NCBI RefSeq assembly: GCF_000829515.1
Contig: NZ_JXRR01000008.1
Coordinates: 248,001 to 312,000, forward strand
Reading direction: 5' to 3'
DNA: 64,000 nt
DNA from: Jeotgalibacillus campisalis
Lineage (GTDB): Bacteria > Bacillota > Bacilli > Bacillales > Jeotgalibacillaceae
In this document: one piece after another, positions 9,325-17,170 of the stretch
Numbering within the stretch: the stretch's first letter is position 1
How the letters are laid out: each line of letters opens with the position of its first letter
Notes under the pieces: model-generated
Databases searched by the model: none
Told to the model about the DNA's origin: nothing
What the model saw: only the letters and a program-made list of their open reading frames with translations
Made by a program: the position numbers and the translations under genes

Positions 9325-10166
9325 ATGTTTATTGCTATAAATAATGAAATTTTTTTATTTCAGGACTACTCATTTTACCTCTTTCTCGGAGTCTCAGGAA
9401 TCATTTTGGTTTCATTGGTCATGACCATCCTGTTTATAACAGACCGCTATGTGGTTCCGCAAATGGAATCCTCACCTGTCGGGAAAAAAGGGTCCATTTC
9501 GAGTGTGTGGCATATTTATTTACAAGTGCTGAAAAATAGGGTGTTTGCTGCGCTGGCCGTAGCCAATCTGCTTTTTATTTCTGTCGACGAGCAGCTGACC
9601 AATTTTATTGGCATCCGCTTATCCAATGAGTTCGCGGATCCGGTTCCATTGGTTTCATTTCTTTCCATGCAGGTGAAGGGGGTTAATTTGCTAGGGATTT
9701 TAAAAACAGAGAATACATTGATCGTCGTTGCCATGTCATGATTCATTGCCTTTCTATTGAAAAAGCTGCGGGATCGTTCAGTGCTGCTTTGGGGTACGGT
9801 GCTGTATTTTCTTAGTTTTGCAGTGATCAGTTTTCATAATACGCCGATCGTTTTAATCATTTCGATGCTGATTGCAACAATTGGGGAGTTGATGCATATA
9901 CCAGTGAAACAGACCCTTTTGGCCAATATGATTCCAGATCATGCAAGAGGGGTATACTTATCCCTATATGGTCTAATGGCAATCGGCGGTTCAGCTTTGG
10001 CGGGGCTGTTTTTTTCGGGAGTGGGCTCATTTCACCCTATGAGCTTACTGGATTCATGTTACTGTCAGGGATTTCGGTGGTTGGGATCTATGGTCGGCTG
10101 ATGAAGAATGAGCGAAGGGAAACTGTGGCCAGCCTTCAGCAAAAGAGCGCATACAAAAACACATAA
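9325..10166 (+). pseudogene. Broken MFS transporter (C-terminal half)
   Basis: About 280 codons of a major-facilitator transporter spread over two frames. From 9325 the frame encodes helices around LFLGVSGIILVSLVM and the interdomain loop, then meets TGA at 9739-9741. The same frame resumes directly with FIAFLLKKLRDRSVLLWG and runs through further helices. Near 10038 it must shift by one base to continue as YELTGFMLLSGISVVG and end at 10164-10166. The first six helices are absent: the remnant begins right after the helicase terminator. One nonsense codon, one frameshift and a missing N-terminal half make it non-functional. Substrate unknown. Confidence 0.8.
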
Positions 10167-10261
10167 AAGTAAATTTAATTAAAACTTTTACAAATCCTTT
10201 ATAAATTGATCGAATTGTCTGATATAATAGATTTACTTTTCAGTTAGAGGAGGATGCGATT

Positions 10262-10447
10262 ATGACAAACGGTAAAAACTTCGTAGTAAAAAAGCAGTCC
10301 GGTCACCTTAGAGTGAGTAAGTCCTCGTTTGATTTACTGAAGGAACGACATGAAAAAGAAATGAATGATCTATATGAAAGGCTCCAGGAATTACTGGAGG
10401 AGTTTAAGACGTGCCATTACTTTCACGAACAGCGGGAAGTGCAATAG
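10262..10447 (+). CDS. Small coiled-coil protein, unknown function
   Basis: A 61-residue charged protein; residues ~20-50 (FDLLKERHEKEMNDLYERL) predict a coiled coil, and it ends in a His/Cys-containing tail (CHYFHEQ). A GAGGAGG binding site, a TATAAT box at 10223-10228 and a terminator right after it support a real single-gene unit. No family was recognised. Confidence 0.6.
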   Translation: MTNGKNFVVKKQSGHLRVSKSSFDLLKERHEKEMNDLYERLQELLEEFKTCHYFHEQREVQ

Positions 10448-10459
10448 TTAGAAGTGTAG

Positions 10460-10485
10460 AGCCTGGGGAGCACCGGGCTTTTTAT
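10460..10485 (+). terminator. Terminator after the coiled-coil gene
   Basis: AGCCTGG pairs with CCGGGCT (one G-U pair), followed by TTTTTATTTT. Confidence 0.7.
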
Positions 10486-10711
10486 TTTGGATTGTAAGAG
10501 GTGGCTTGTAATGATTATGGAACAATATTGCCCAAGTCTTACTCCCCTCCTGCCAACAAGTAATACCGTATGTTTTTGTTACGCCATATTTTTTTATAAA
10601 TAACCATCACCTCAAGCTCTATCATAGAGGGAGATCAAGGGTGCGTCTGTCCGATTATTGCTGTGAAAACAGACAATTTTTCTAACAGGTCAGCCACTGC
10701 GAATTGGAAGG

Positions 10712-10737
10712 TGAAACCATTTCTGTTCTCAGTCGTA
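10712..10737 (+). promoter_or_regulatory. ECF (sigma-W-type) promoter of the M23 peptidase gene
   Basis: TGAAAC (10712-10717), a 16-nt spacer, then CGTA (10734-10737): the sigma-W consensus of Bacillus subtilis. It lies ~50 bp before the M23 gene. The flanks share blocks with the promoter at 15330-15355 (ATCAAGGG, GTGAAACCATTT, GTTCT), so the two are related beyond the boxes. The preceding ~220 bp (10486-10711) hold nothing else recognised. Confidence 0.65.
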
Positions 10738-10785
10738 GGTTAACTATACATACCTAAACGGATAAAAGAAGGGAGTTTTACTTGG

Positions 10786-11694
10786 ATGATCTGGTTTCAG
10801 GCGATTATTAATATCATCCTGCCCGTTTATTTTTTGTGGTGGGCGTATAAGACCGATCAAGTCAGCAGGCGGTTATGGTTTGCAGAAGTGCTTTCTGGAG
10901 CGATGTTCATCGGGTTTATTTTTGTGATCAGCCCATGGCATATCTATTTTTATTATTTACGTTACGTTTGGCTTCTGCTATTTGTCATTGCAGTGGTTTT
11001 ATCGTATCAAAAGGTGAAAGATAAACCTTTAAAAGGTCCGAAAAATGACGGCAGCTATAAATTCTCAATGGGTCTAAATGTAATACTTGCGGTGTACTTC
11101 GGGGTATTTTTAAGTCAGGGTATTTCCGGGTATTTCCTTAACAGTAGTGATCGGGAGGAAGCCATCGAGCTTGATTTCCCTTTAAAAGACGGTGTTTATT
11201 CTGTTGGGCAAGGCGGAGCACACACAGCAATCAATTATCACCATTCGCATCCTTCCCAGGCCTATGCCTATGATATTCTTCAAATTAACGGATGGGGCTT
11301 GCGCGCGAATGGCCTGACCCCGTCAGAAAATAGCGCGTACCATATCTACGGTCAGTCTTTGTATAGTCCCTGCACAGGCACAGTCACAGCGGCAGTGGAT
11401 GAATATGAAGACATTCCACCTTTAGAGCCGCCTTCTGAGGTGGAGGAGCCAGCCGGCAATCACGTTATTATTAACTGCAAGGATACAGAGGTCCTGATCG
11501 CGCATATCAAACCGGGTACTGTTGCTGTTGAAGAAGGCAATGAGGTAGAGAGCGGTGACATACTCGGTGAAATTGGGAACACAGGCAATACAACAGAGCC
11601 GCATCTGCATATTCATGCGGAAAGAGACGGCGAAGGGGTTCCTATCACATTTGATGGGCGGTTTTTGAAGAGAAACAGTCTTATTTTTAATTAG
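10786..11694 (+). CDS. Membrane-anchored M23 (LytM-type) metallopeptidase
   Basis: A 302-residue protein. The first ~120 residues hold about four hydrophobic segments (IWFQAIINIILPVYFLWWA and later ones). Residues ~150-300 form an M23 domain: a conserved YAYDI region, HVIINC, and HLHIHAERDG carrying the HxH zinc motif of lysostaphin-type endopeptidases. It should cut peptidoglycan cross-links or act as a wall-bound scaffold on the outer membrane face. An ECF sigma-W-type promoter precedes it, suggesting induction by envelope stress. GAAGGGAG precedes the start at about 10 nt. Confidence 0.85.
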   Translation: MIWFQAIINIILPVYFLWWAYKTDQVSRRLWFAEVLSGAMFIGFIFVISPWHIYFYYLRYVWLLLFVIAVVLSYQKVKDKPLKGPKNDGSYKFSMGLNVILAVYFGVFLSQGISGYFLNSSDREEAIELDFPLKDGVYSVGQGGAHTAINYHHSHPSQAYAYDILQINGWGLRANGLTPSENSAYHIYGQSLYSPCTGTVTAAVDEYEDIPPLEPPSEVEEPAGNHVIINCKDTEVLIAHIKPGTVAVEEGNEVESGDILGEIGNTGNTTEPHLHIHAERDGEGVPITFDGRFLKRNSLIFN

Positions 11695-11838
11695 TCTGTC
11701 TGATTTAAAAACTATGAGACTGGATATCAATTTGTAGAACATTGGTAGATAAAACTTGGATCGAATCCTTTGAGACTATATTTATTAAAGGGAATGAGAG
11801 AGGGAAGCATCATCACATAATATTGGAGGATATACAGT

Positions 11839-12177
11839 ATGGAATTTAACATTGGAGACGCTATTACGATCTTCCTTCCCTCGTTACACATTACCATTAT
11901 GGCTATAATAATTATCTTCTTATTAGTAAGGTGGAGTAAACAAGTAGAGACAGGCCGCTTCAAAATTTTCTTTTACTTTCTGATCAGCACTTACGTTGCT
12001 CCAGTTGTTAATCTAAGTACAGAAGATGGTGTCTTTAAACTATGGATACCCTTGGGGTTTACAATCGTTTTTATATACCTGATTCGCAGCAAAAGGAACC
12101 ATCCATCTAAAATAAAAGCAAGTATTTTAGGGCTTTGTATATCAATTTATCAACTAGTTCTTCAGTATGTCGGATAG
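11839..12177 (+). CDS. Small integral membrane protein, unknown
   Basis: 112 residues with about four hydrophobic segments (TIMAIIIIFLLV, IFFYFLISTYVAPVV, LGFTIVFIYLI, SILGLCISIYQLVLQ). GGAGGA lies 8 nt before the start. No family was recognised; it may share a transcript with neighbours but no link is visible. Confidence 0.6.
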   Translation: MEFNIGDAITIFLPSLHITIMAIIIIFLLVRWSKQVETGRFKIFFYFLISTYVAPVVNLSTEDGVFKLWIPLGFTIVFIYLIRSKRNHPSKIKASILGLCISIYQLVLQYVG

Positions 12178-12266
12178 TTTTTAAAAATCATTAGGAATAA
12201 GAAGCAATCGTTTTTACTACGTCTTTTGCCTCGTCTAAAATAGTATTCATAAAGAAAGGAAGAATA

Positions 12267-12458
12267 ATGGTGACAAAATTACTTTACAGTGGTTTAAAAC
12301 ATGGAGAAACTGATGTAGAAGTGAAAATACTGGTGGATATACAAAATGATTGGTTTGAGGTGACGCATACAAAGGAAGTGTCTCAAGTAATGAATAAATC
12401 AACAGGTAAATACATCATAGTAAAACGAAACACTCTGAAATTTGAGGTTGTTTCATAG
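12267..12458 (+). CDS. Small hypothetical protein (63 aa)
   Basis: A soluble 63-residue protein with alternating polar and hydrophobic residues suggesting beta strands (DVEVKILVDIQNDWFEVTH). An AAAGGAAGA binding site supports translation. Family not recognised. Confidence 0.5.
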   Translation: MVTKLLYSGLKHGETDVEVKILVDIQNDWFEVTHTKEVSQVMNKSTGKYIIVKRNTLKFEVVS

Positions 12459-12507
12459 GCTGTTATACATTGTACTTTTAGTAACGGGGGCATTCCTTCA
12501 ATAACAA

Positions 12508-12606
12508 ATGGAGAGGAGACTTACGATTAAAAAATCAAGGTTCCGTGGAATAGGAATTGTCCTTGGTATAGCGATTGGTACCAGCGTAGTAGTATCTGTT
12601 GATTAA
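12508..12606 (+). pseudogene. Truncated glycine-rich membrane peptide
   Basis: An ATG at 12508 opens 32 codons including KKSRFRGIGIVLGIAIGT, resembling the first part of small Bacillus proteins built from repeated LGIAIG blocks, but the frame stops right after one block. A purine-rich GGAGAGGAG overlaps the start; it would suit initiation at a later non-standard codon (ATT 12526) better. Probably a decayed copy, possibly a real micropeptide. Confidence 0.35.
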
Positions 12607-12629
12607 GTAGGAAGGCAGGGAAATACATA

Positions 12630-13169
12630 ATGAAAAAAACTGCCATTTTATTATATCCGCAATTCAGCGAATATGAATTAAGTGTAGCGTTATCAATTTT
12701 AATGCAAGGTAATAAACCAAGTGTTACTGTTGGACTGAATCATCAGCCGATTAAAGGTGAATCTGGATTGTCTTGTTTAGTTGACTCTTCTGTTGACGAA
12801 ATTAAATTCTCGGAATTTGATAGCCTTTTGCTGCCAGGTTGTATGGATGTAATGACGTTTATTAAGGAGCCAAAACTAACTGAATTTGTAAAGCAAGTGA
12901 ATTCGAGCGAAACAGTAATCGCAAGTATTTCGAGTTCTCCACTTCTGTTAGCAAAAGCAGGTTTGTTAAGAGGTAGAAAATTCACCGTTGGCTTGACAGA
13001 GGAAGCTATTGAGAATTTAGGTGTTTTTGAAAAAGAAAACTACTCGGAAGATGTAGTAGTTAAAGATGGAAACATCATTACAGCGAGAGGTAGAGGGTTT
13101 ATTAGATTCGGCATTGAGTTCGGTAAAGCATTAAAGCTTACATTCGATGAAAGTTGGTATAAAGAATAA
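12630..13169 (+). CDS. DJ-1/PfpI-family protein lacking the catalytic Cys
   Basis: A 179-residue Rossmann-like DJ-1/PfpI domain: MKKTAILLYPQFSEYEL at the N-terminus with the conserved Glu, FDSLLLPG as the central strand and loop, and the nucleophile elbow at VIASISSSPLLLAKAG. In active members that elbow is A-I-C-x-G; here the cysteine position is serine, so glyoxalase or amidase chemistry of the usual kind is unlikely. It may serve as a binding or regulatory protein. AGGAAGGCAGGG precedes the ATG. Confidence 0.8.
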   Translation: MKKTAILLYPQFSEYELSVALSILMQGNKPSVTVGLNHQPIKGESGLSCLVDSSVDEIKFSEFDSLLLPGCMDVMTFIKEPKLTEFVKQVNSSETVIASISSSPLLLAKAGLLRGRKFTVGLTEEAIENLGVFEKENYSEDVVVKDGNIITARGRGFIRFGIEFGKALKLTFDESWYKE

Positions 13170-13271
13170 AAGTAACTGCTCCTTTGATGAACAAACAAGG
13201 TATGAATGTCCAATTCAAGGGGGGTTAATGCAAAATAAAAGTAAAGGAACTTTGTTCTAATACTTTTGAAG

Positions 13272-13443
13272 TATGAGGTGAACGGAGCGGAAGGTGGCGA
13301 CTCCTGCAGGATATGACGGCAAGCTGAGACCCCGCAAGGCAAAGCCTGAGGAGGGCTCAGCGCCGTCCCTGCGGAAAGCGTACACCTGAAGCGCAGAGAA
13401 CCGGGCAAAGAGTTTGAGACACATTTGTCCCAAACTCTTTTTT
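13272..13443 (+). repeat. Dispersed Bacillaceae repeat, copy 1 (with terminator)
   Basis: About 170 bp starting TATGAGGTGAACGGAGCGGA, with GC-rich inverted segments (ACTCCTGCAGG, ACCCCGCAAGGC, CTGCGGAAAGCG), a conserved GAACCGG block and a 3' hairpin GAGTTTGAGACA/TGTCCCAAACTC plus T run. It is shared with copies at 15081 and, degraded, at 36825. No coding sense; similar elements are common in Bacillaceae genomes. Confidence 0.8.
13408..13443 (+). terminator. Terminator-like hairpin at the end of repeat copy 1
   Basis: AAAGAGTTTGAGACA pairs with TGTCCCAAACTCTTT, then more T. It may end the DJ-1 transcript, so the repeat doubles as a terminator. Confidence 0.7.
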
Positions 13444-13661
13444 GTGAAATGAGGCTAGTAAAAATGTAGAGGCAGATTATATTTACGTTTTTCATCCCCC
13501 GGATATTTTATTGTGCTGTTGAGTACTAAATTTCTTTGTGTTGGGAGCTGGATTTATTAACCAAGCCCATTTACCCATAATAGAATGTGTGGAAATAACT
13601 AATTATCGGAATAATGGAAATTTAATCTCTTGTAATGTACACTTCATGCTACACTAAAGGT

Positions 13662-13671
13662 GAAACGTTTC
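13662..13671 (+). promoter_or_regulatory. Palindromic operator candidate before the glucoamylase-like gene
   Basis: GAAACGTTTC is a perfect 10-bp palindrome with a central CG, the type bound by LacI-family regulators such as CcpA. It sits ~37 bp before the start codon, so a bound repressor would hinder transcription. It is one base short of the full cre consensus. The rest of 13444-13707 shows no gene. Confidence 0.4.
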
Positions 13672-13707
13672 GACCCATTATACTATTGAATCGAAAAGGA
13701 GCTAATC

Positions 13708-15060
13708 ATGAAAAAATCAAAAGTAGTCGTTATCTTGTTAATGCTTATTTTGTTCCTTAACGTCACTTCACCGACGAATGTTTCGGCTAGTAATTTCGGA
13801 AAAGAAAAAGCTTTGCAGGTACAATTGAAAGCGATTGCAAAAAAGACGTTTAAGTATTTTGAAGATAATACAGATCCGAAAACAGGGATGACCTATGATG
13901 AGATTCGGTACACGGAAGATGGCAAAGTAGAAGCGGCGCATACGTCTCCTACAAATATAGGAATGTATATGATGAGCACCGTATCGGCTCACGAAATGGG
14001 CTTTATTTCCCGAAAAGAAGCGGTTGATCGTATTCAGGTAACAATAAATACATTGAAAAAGTTAGAGAAATGGAACGGGCTTTATTATAACTGGTACCAG
14101 ACAGAGGACGGATCGCTTAAAACAGATTGGGGTCAATTCATTTCTCAAGTAGATAATGGATGGCTTTCAGCAGGCTTAATCGTGGTTGGACAGGCGTATG
14201 ATGAATTAAATGGACAAACGAGTGAGCTAGTTGAAGAGATGAATTATACGACATTATATGACGAAGAAGTTGGGCAATTCAGAGGTGGATATGATGTAGA
14301 AGAAGGGAAGCTGACTGATCATCATTATGGTTTGCTTTACACTGAGCCGCGTGTGGCAAGTTATATTTCGATTGGTAAAGGAGACGTGCCGTCAGAACAT
14401 TGGTGGAAGATGTACCGTACGATGCCAAAAGAATGGGATTGGCAGGCACAAACACCAGGTGGATATGATCAGGAGTATGACGGCATTACTGTGTTTGAGG
14501 GACATTACGAATACAACGGTGTGAAATTTGTACCAAGCTGGGGAGGAAGTATGTTTGAAGGGCTTATGCCAGGGATTGTTATGAAAGAAAAAGACCTGGG
14601 AATAAACGCGCTGGGATTAAATAATCAGCGCCATGTAGATCTTCAAATTGATTATGCAAAAGAAAAGGGATACAAAGCATGGGGCTTTTCACCAGCAGCA
14701 ACACCAGACGGTTATAGTGAATTCGCTGCTACGCCGCTTGGAACGTCAGGTTATGATGATGGAGCAACTGTGACACCACATGCAACGTTTCTTGCGTTGG
14801 ATTATGCGCCACTAGAAGTCAGGGAAAATATTAAAGCGTTGAAAAAATTAAAAATGTACGGGAAATATGGATTCTATGATTCAGTCAATGTTGAAACAGG
14901 TGAAATCGCAAAAGCGTATCTTGCTCTTGATCAAGGAATGATTATGGTTTCAATTGCTAATTATTTAGAAGAGGGAGTCATTCGTGAGTTCTTTCACCAG
15001 GATCCAATAGGTAAAAATCCAGAGGGATTATTGGAAAGAGAAGTGTTTTCTATTCAATAG
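13708..15060 (+). CDS. Secreted glucoamylase-like glycoside hydrolase (GH144-type)
   Basis: A 450-residue secreted protein. A signal peptide (KKSKVVVILLMLILFLNV, cut near VSAS) precedes an alpha/alpha-barrel domain of the glycoamylase (PF10091) type with DNGWLSAGLIVV, WDWQAQTPGGYDQEYDGI, PSWGGSMFEGLMPG, WGFSPAATPDGY and ALDQGMIMVSIANYL. The family includes beta-1,2-glucan-degrading GH144 enzymes; the true substrate cannot be read. AAAAGGAG precedes the ATG. The gene stands alone between two dispersed repeats with a LacI-type palindrome upstream, fitting sugar-controlled expression. Confidence 0.82.
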   Translation: MKKSKVVVILLMLILFLNVTSPTNVSASNFGKEKALQVQLKAIAKKTFKYFEDNTDPKTGMTYDEIRYTEDGKVEAAHTSPTNIGMYMMSTVSAHEMGFISRKEAVDRIQVTINTLKKLEKWNGLYYNWYQTEDGSLKTDWGQFISQVDNGWLSAGLIVVGQAYDELNGQTSELVEEMNYTTLYDEEVGQFRGGYDVEEGKLTDHHYGLLYTEPRVASYISIGKGDVPSEHWWKMYRTMPKEWDWQAQTPGGYDQEYDGITVFEGHYEYNGVKFVPSWGGSMFEGLMPGIVMKEKDLGINALGLNNQRHVDLQIDYAKEKGYKAWGFSPAATPDGYSEFAATPLGTSGYDDGATVTPHATFLALDYAPLEVRENIKALKKLKMYGKYGFYDSVNVETGEIAKAYLALDQGMIMVSIANYLEEGVIREFFHQDPIGKNPEGLLEREVFSIQ

Positions 15061-15080
15061 GTTGAGTAAAGAAGAATGAT

Positions 15081-15231
15081 CTATGAGGTGAACGGAACGG
15101 AAGGTTGCGGCTCCCTGCAGGAGATGACGGTTGCTTGAGTTCAAAGCTCCCTTCCTTGCGGAAAGCGCTCACCCGAAGCGAAGTGAACCGGTCAACGAGT
15201 CTGAGATAGACATTTGTCTCAGACTTTTTTT
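15081..15231 (+). repeat. Dispersed Bacillaceae repeat, copy 2 (with terminator)
   Basis: It begins TATGAGGTGAACGGAACGGA like copy 1, keeps CTCCCTGCAGGA, TTGCGGAAAGCG and GTGAACCGG, and ends in the hairpin AGTCTGAGA/TCTCAGACT plus seven T (15197-15231). It lacks ~20 bp of the middle of copy 1. Its 3' end acts as the terminator for the glucoamylase-like gene. Confidence 0.8.
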
Positions 15232-15329
15232 AATTTCGCTAAAATACGAAACATCATCGTGCAGTTTCGTTCTTTTACGATTCCATCATAAGCAAAATCA
15301 AGGGAGCGTCAATTTCCTGGACTGGAAAG

Positions 15330-15355
15330 TGAAACCATTTTCGTTCTTAACCGTA
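15330..15355 (+). promoter_or_regulatory. ECF (sigma-W-type) promoter of the Yip1-like gene
   Basis: TGAAAC (15330-15335), 16-nt spacer, CGTA (15352-15355): a full match to the sigma-W pattern ~45 bp before the TTG start. It resembles the promoter at 10712-10737 in the boxes, the spacer and the flanks. Confidence 0.65.
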
Positions 15356-15398
15356 TGGTAACTGTATAAAATTAGAGGGATAGAAGGAGGGGAAGTAG

Positions 15399-16022
15399 TT
15401 GGAAAGCAATCCATTTTTAACGGTTTGGACGAAACCGAAAGAAACGGTTCGTCAGGTGCTTGAAAGCAAAGGCTTTGGTTATACGATTTTCATTGCAAGT
15501 TTAGCGGGAGTCGGAACGGGACTGGTAAATGTACAGGACTCCGGATTTGAACAATCTCTTCCGCTTAGCGTAGTTTACTTATTAGCTGTCCTTCTTGGAG
15601 CTGCCGCAGGGGTTATCGGTGCATTTATTGCAGCAGGGCTTTATACCATGGTAGGGAAGTGGTTCGACGGAACAGGAAATTACCGCCGGATGGTGACTGC
15701 AATAGCGCCGTGTTACATTCCACAGGTCGTCATTGCCGTGATCTATGTCATCGTAGCTGCTATTTACGGAGAACAATTTATCCAGGCTCCGGATCCTGAT
15801 ACTTTTGATATGACCACGTTGCCGATGAGCACGTACATCATTACGATGTTATTATCTGCTGTTTTTGGGGTGTGGGGCGTTGTGATTACCGCCAAAGCCA
15901 TTGGAATCGTTCATGGATTTTCAAGCTGGAAAGGTCTTGGCGTCATTTTATCTGTCGCTGCTGTCATTTTTGTCGTGGCATTGGTTGTTGGTATTATTGT
16001 TGCTTTTTCTTTTTTTAACTGA
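15399..16022 (+). CDS. Yip1-domain membrane protein
   Basis: 207 residues. A short cytosolic start (NPFLTVWTKPKETVRQVLES, the usual Yip1/DUF1282 opening) precedes five hydrophobic segments: YTIFIASLAGVGTGL, VYLLAVLLGAAAGVIG, a Pro-rich IAPCYIPQVVIAVIYVI, YIITMLLSAVFGVW and the C-terminal VILSVAAVIFVVALVVG. In Bacillus, several proteins of this family belong to the envelope-stress regulon, which fits the ECF promoter upstream. The start is TTG with GAAGGAGGGG about 6 nt before it. A strong terminator follows. Confidence 0.82.
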   Translation: MESNPFLTVWTKPKETVRQVLESKGFGYTIFIASLAGVGTGLVNVQDSGFEQSLPLSVVYLLAVLLGAAAGVIGAFIAAGLYTMVGKWFDGTGNYRRMVTAIAPCYIPQVVIAVIYVIVAAIYGEQFIQAPDPDTFDMTTLPMSTYIITMLLSAVFGVWGVVITAKAIGIVHGFSSWKGLGVILSVAAVIFVVALVVGIIVAFSFFN

Positions 16023-16030
16023 ACATAACA

Positions 16031-16080
16031 AAAGCCTGCTGCCTCGACCGCTTTTTCAGCGTCAGGCAGCAGGCTTTTTT
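16031..16080. terminator. Bidirectional terminator
   Basis: A perfect 14-bp stem, AAAGCCTGCTGCCT with AGGCAGCAGGCTTT, with T runs on the plus strand and A runs that serve the minus strand. It lies between convergent genes. Confidence 0.9.
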
Positions 16081-16391
16081 CACATCACGTATCTTACTTC
16101 ATCAAAGTGATTCAACAGCTTATTCCAATAATCCGGAAAAATGTATTCATATTGATTGAAAACGTCAGCTGAATATAAAAGCAGGACGTCAATGGTTTGA
16201 TTTTTTCGTTTTAAATCATACAGCAGCGCATCCGGAATCGTGTAAAAAGGATGAATCTGATGAGGGTTTAACACCTTTAGGTGAATCTGATGTTTCTGTA
16301 CAAAGTCAACCAGCTGCATGTGCTGATAGGTGACACTGCAGGGCGTAAACGGAACGCTGTATTCTTTATTAATTAACATAATTCCTTCCAT
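16080..16391 (-). CDS. Hypothetical protein (103 aa)
   Basis: A soluble protein beginning MEGIMLINKEYSVPFTPCSV and rich in aromatic residues and His (HQIHLKVLNPHQIHPF). No family or motif was recognised. GGAGAGAG lies ~6 nt before the first ATG; the second in-frame Met (MLINKEY) has GGAAGGA just before it and is an alternative. It ends at the shared terminator. Confidence 0.6.
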   Translation of the reverse strand: MEGIMLINKEYSVPFTPCSVTYQHMQLVDFVQKHQIHLKVLNPHQIHPFYTIPDALLYDLKRKNQTIDVLLLYSADVFNQYEYIFPDYWNKLLNHFDEVRYVM

Positions 16392-16464
16392 ATAGGTCTC
16401 TCTCCTTGTTCAGCTTTTACCTGCCAGTATGGGCACGCGGAACAGGAGATAAACATGGAGGGAA

Positions 16465-16911
16465 CTAAAGGAGGTTCAATTTCTTGAGCACTCTGTAGTA
16501 GCCATAGACACCGGAATAGCCTGTTACGTATTCAACAGCTGTCCAGCCAATATTCCAGTTGTTGTAGTATCTGATCAGATCGAGAGTAACAAAGAACCAT
16601 TCAAGCAGAGTTGAAAAAAGAGTGAAGCCAAGGATCCACGCAAGTGAATAGGCATGACGTCTGACAAAATGAATGAAGATCGAAGCGCAAACCGGCATCA
16701 CGCCCAGTGCCATGGGAAGAGAGGCAAAGTTGCTTTCCATTGAAAAAGGGTACACCGAAGCAAAGCCGTAGAGAATGGTCCACGCGTCCAATGTAAACGT
16801 CAGCACGGCAGTTATTGGAGCAATAAGAACAATGATTTTTACATCAATCTTTAAAACAAAAAGGATAATCGCCCAGGGAACGATAAACGCAAATAGAGTT
16901 GTAAATAACAC
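16465..16911 (-). CDS. Integral membrane protein, CBO0543-like
   Basis: 148 residues with about five hydrophobic segments: LFTTLFAFIVPWAIILFVL, KIIVLIAPITAVLTFTL, LPMALGVMPVCASIFIHFV, AWILGFTLFSTLLEWFFV, and an aromatic tail TAVEYVTGYSGVYGYYR. The layout recalls the small membrane proteins named CBO0543 family in Firmicutes; the role is unknown. It stands alone on the minus strand. Confidence 0.6.
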   Translation of the reverse strand: MLFTTLFAFIVPWAIILFVLKIDVKIIVLIAPITAVLTFTLDAWTILYGFASVYPFSMESNFASLPMALGVMPVCASIFIHFVRRHAYSLAWILGFTLFSTLLEWFFVTLDLIRYYNNWNIGWTAVEYVTGYSGVYGYYRVLKKLNLL

Positions 16912-17170
16912 GAGAAATCACATCCTTCTTTTGTTAACACTGTTTATAAGCAGTATTCGCAAAAAATGGGCTGAGTAGACTCTTTGCAGAGCAGATACCT
17001 CAAAGCTAAGTGCTTATGTGTAGGGACAAGGGACAGGATGACTAATATTTCGCTTAAAACTCAAGCAATAATAGAGGATTCTCCAGCTTTTGTGTTGAAT
17101 GAGGGAAAAGAGTGCTCATCTTGAACGTGCATATCAAGATTGACGTTCGAGTCATGAAAGGAGTGTGGAG

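Noticed and set aside
13040-13495. 151-codon minus-strand frame
   Set aside because: It covers the DJ-1 gene end and repeat copy 1 in antisense; composition is not protein-like.
15131-15361. 76-codon frame starting MLEFKAPFLAESAHPKR
   Set aside because: It lies inside repeat copy 2 and the promoter of the Yip1-like gene; no binding site and no family resemblance.
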